Shown: positions 62,371 through 64,000 of the stretch, piece by piece
How the letters are laid out: each line of letters begins with the position of its first letter
Numbering within the stretch: position 1 is the stretch's first letter
Origin: Sipunculus nudus
Taxonomy: Eukaryota; Annelida; Sipuncula; Golfingiida; Sipunculidae
Assembly (NCBI GenBank): GCA_026874595.1
Contig: CM049319.1
Span: 15,215,601 to 15,279,600, forward strand
Direction of reading: 5' to 3'
Length of the DNA: 64,000 nucleotides
Notes under the pieces: model-generated
What the model was told of the DNA's origin: nothing
The model's database searches: none
Seen by the model: the letters and a program-made list of their open reading frames with translations, nothing else
Position numbers and translations under genes: made by a program

Positions 62371-63445
62371 CAAATATTACATGGAACATAGAGCAAACTT
62401 TATCAATGTAATATGACAAATATAGTAACATTCTGATGAAGTAAACAAGTTTTTAAGATGTCTGAAATAGTTTTCAGTGAAATACTGAATAAAATAAACA
62501 AACATATGTTTTCAAGTAGGGGCACTTGTAAGGACATAAGCTTAACATTTTATCAATATGCCTTATAACATTTACAATTGCCACAGCTGCAGAATAAATT
62601 GTGTAAAGAGTAAGTTAGTTATAAAACTAACCACCAGATGGCAGCAAAAATATCCAACTTTGAGCCAGGACAAGACAACCCAAATAAGTGCAGAGAGAAA
62701 CATCTGAATCAGTTGGGCTTAATTTATAGCATTTCCAATTGACCTTGCAGGTTTTAAGAGTCTGGCCAGTTCTATCACTGTCATTGAACCGAGTGACATA
62801 TGCCTAAGGGGGGCAATGCACTAGGCATACAGTCATGCACCAGCCAGTCAGTTTTCTCCTCCATCTACATAGACACGGTATCGTAATATCCAATATTATT
62901 TATTTGGGACTATACAGGGTAAATTAATAAATGTGTTCCCTTTACAAGAAGTTCACACTACATTCCCTCCCCTACTTTATTAAACACCACTAAACACTCC
63001 TCAGCCAAATTTGTATTCCTCAGACGTAACCTAAGATGGGTGCAGTCATACTGGCCCAGGAAGCAGTTTGGCAGGGGTTAAAGTCAAGGCCACATCTCCG
63101 GGCTGAGGTAAACAAAAATAACTTGCCCAGAGACATGCTCTATAAGCTTTTTTATATTACTGATTATGCATCAGGAATATATAGTCTGAGACTTGTATAC
63201 TTCTTATAGCTCATGTTTTTTTTCATTGTGGTACATTTATAAGTGGTCATGTAATTTTTTCGCAAAGTTTTACTGCACGAGAATAAAGTTCATGCCAAAG
63301 AGTGCAGCTTCGAGCATGAACTTTACTCTTGTGCTGTTTTTGTCTTCATCTTGTATTGGAGTAATATTCTTCCATGACTCTGTTGTTGCCATGACACTGA
63401 GTTCCAGTGGAGTTCCAGGGATTTAATAACTTCTGAACGCAGGAA

Positions 63446-63501
63446 CATGCAGTCTCACCTATCCAGTACTTACCATGCAGTCTCACCTATCCAGTGCTCA
63501 C
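63446..63501 (-). repeat. 28-bp tandem duplication abutting the donor of RUNDC1 exon a
   Basis: Two adjacent 28-bp units (63446-63473 and 63474-63501) differ at two positions (GTAAGT versus GTGAGC at the donor end). The second unit ends exactly at the exon a boundary. On the minus strand each begins with a donor (GTGAGC in the functional one, GTAAGT in the copy) and contains a second donor-like TAG/GTGAGA. Confidence 0.85.
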
Positions 63502-63585
63502 CTTTTTCTCAGTATTTTTCCCTCGAGGATCTCTCCCTGGGGTAGATTTCTCAACTGAATGATTGTCTGAGCAATCTTGGTCCAT
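63502..63585 (-). CDS. RUNDC1: RUNDC1 exon a (linker before RUN region)
   Basis: This 84-nt, phase 0-0 exon encodes MDQDCSDNHSVEKSTPGRDP followed by RGKNTEKK, a low-complexity polar linker that corresponds in position to the Gly/Ser/Lys-rich linker before the RAASMLRKAL-type helix of vertebrate RUNDC1. Identity rests on position and phase rather than similarity. The acceptor is ATCAATGCAG before 63585. The donor GTGAGC at 63501-63496 lies in a 28-bp unit that is duplicated. The Met is internal, not a start. Confidence 0.75.
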
Positions 63586-64000
63586 CTGCATTGATGAAGA
63601 AAAAATCATTAGAAAACAAACAAACACAACATATGTGCAAACTATTACAGGAATTCAACATTTATAGTTTAATCAATGAATTTATTTGAAAGCACTGACT
63701 TACTGATAACACTGTTTTCCATAAATATTTGTCTATGTGAAACATTTTTTTTATATTTATACGAAATGTCGATTTTTTTTTTAATGTTCAGCAAACAAGT
63801 GACAAATTTACTAGTCACTCTGAATTCCATTTGTGCAAAATATTAGTTCATGCTGAAATATAGCAGTAGAGTAACCTGAACCCTAATCAACCAGGCCACC
63901 TTCTATATGGTTTAACCAAGAACTTTCTTCACTTGATCAAAGTAATTCTGTAAAAATACATACACTACACTGCTTACAAAGGAGGACTCTTCACAAATAT

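Overview
The window is eukaryotic and almost certainly from a lophotrochozoan animal, most likely a bivalve or other mollusc. Both recognisable genes are animal housekeeping-type genes split into short exons with canonical GT-AG introns. The intergenic and intronic DNA is AT-rich and packed with repeat types familiar from mollusc genomes: GGAC-rich terminal arrays, gaccttgacctttgacc tandem blocks, and tRNA-headed SINEs. The organism call is inference; no species-specific marker was seen.

Two genes lie in tandem on the minus strand. Reading from the right edge, RUNDC1 (RUN domain containing 1) enters the window partway through and runs from 63585 to its stop codon at 40001. Nine coding exons encode its last 311 residues, and every splice phase agrees. 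NOSIP (nitric oxide synthase-interacting protein, a split U-box/RING E3 ligase) starts at 27019. Seven coding exons run to 9591 and cover about 239 residues; the last expected coding exon (about 60 residues in the family) was not found and probably lies left of base 1. About 13 kb separates the two coding regions. It holds a possible long RUNDC1 3' UTR (about 34.1-40.0 kb), repeats, and a plausible NOSIP promoter near 30.0 kb.

Layout by region: 1-9.6 kb is NOSIP 3' intron with MITEs and a nested non-autonomous element (5183-9550). 9.6-10.4 kb holds NOSIP exons 6-7. 10.4-17.4 kb is intron 5, with tandem blocks, a hairpin and another nested element. 17.4-22.1 kb holds exons 2-5. 22.6-26.3 kb is a DIRS-type tyrosine-recombinase retrotransposon that lacks nearly all of its reverse transcriptase, preceded by a 308-bp foldback. 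26.9-27.0 kb holds NOSIP exon 1. 27.5-29.7 kb is a hAT-like element. 30.8-33.8 kb holds a SINE and tandem-repeat elements. 40.8-48.1 kb is an LTR retrotransposon with two near-identical 696-bp LTRs inside the last RUNDC1 intron, itself carrying a nested 3-kb element and a MITE. 50.5-63.6 kb holds the remaining RUNDC1 exons, with further repeats in the introns.

The most unusual signal is repeated local amplification of exon-intron boundaries. A 34-bp unit spanning the 3' end of a RUNDC1 exon and its splice donor is tandemly repeated about 18 times in the following intron. The 5' part of another RUNDC1 exon with its acceptor region is present as two further degenerate tandem copies. A third RUNDC1 donor is followed by a 28-bp duplication that abuts the exon exactly. 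NOSIP exon 5 has decayed tandem copies of its acceptor region upstream. A second notable signal is a set of non-autonomous elements with hairpin ends (5' CTAGA plus a GTA-loop hairpin, or 5' AACAAG plus a palindrome) and different tandem-repeat cargos, with some insertions confirmed by empty sites inside the window.
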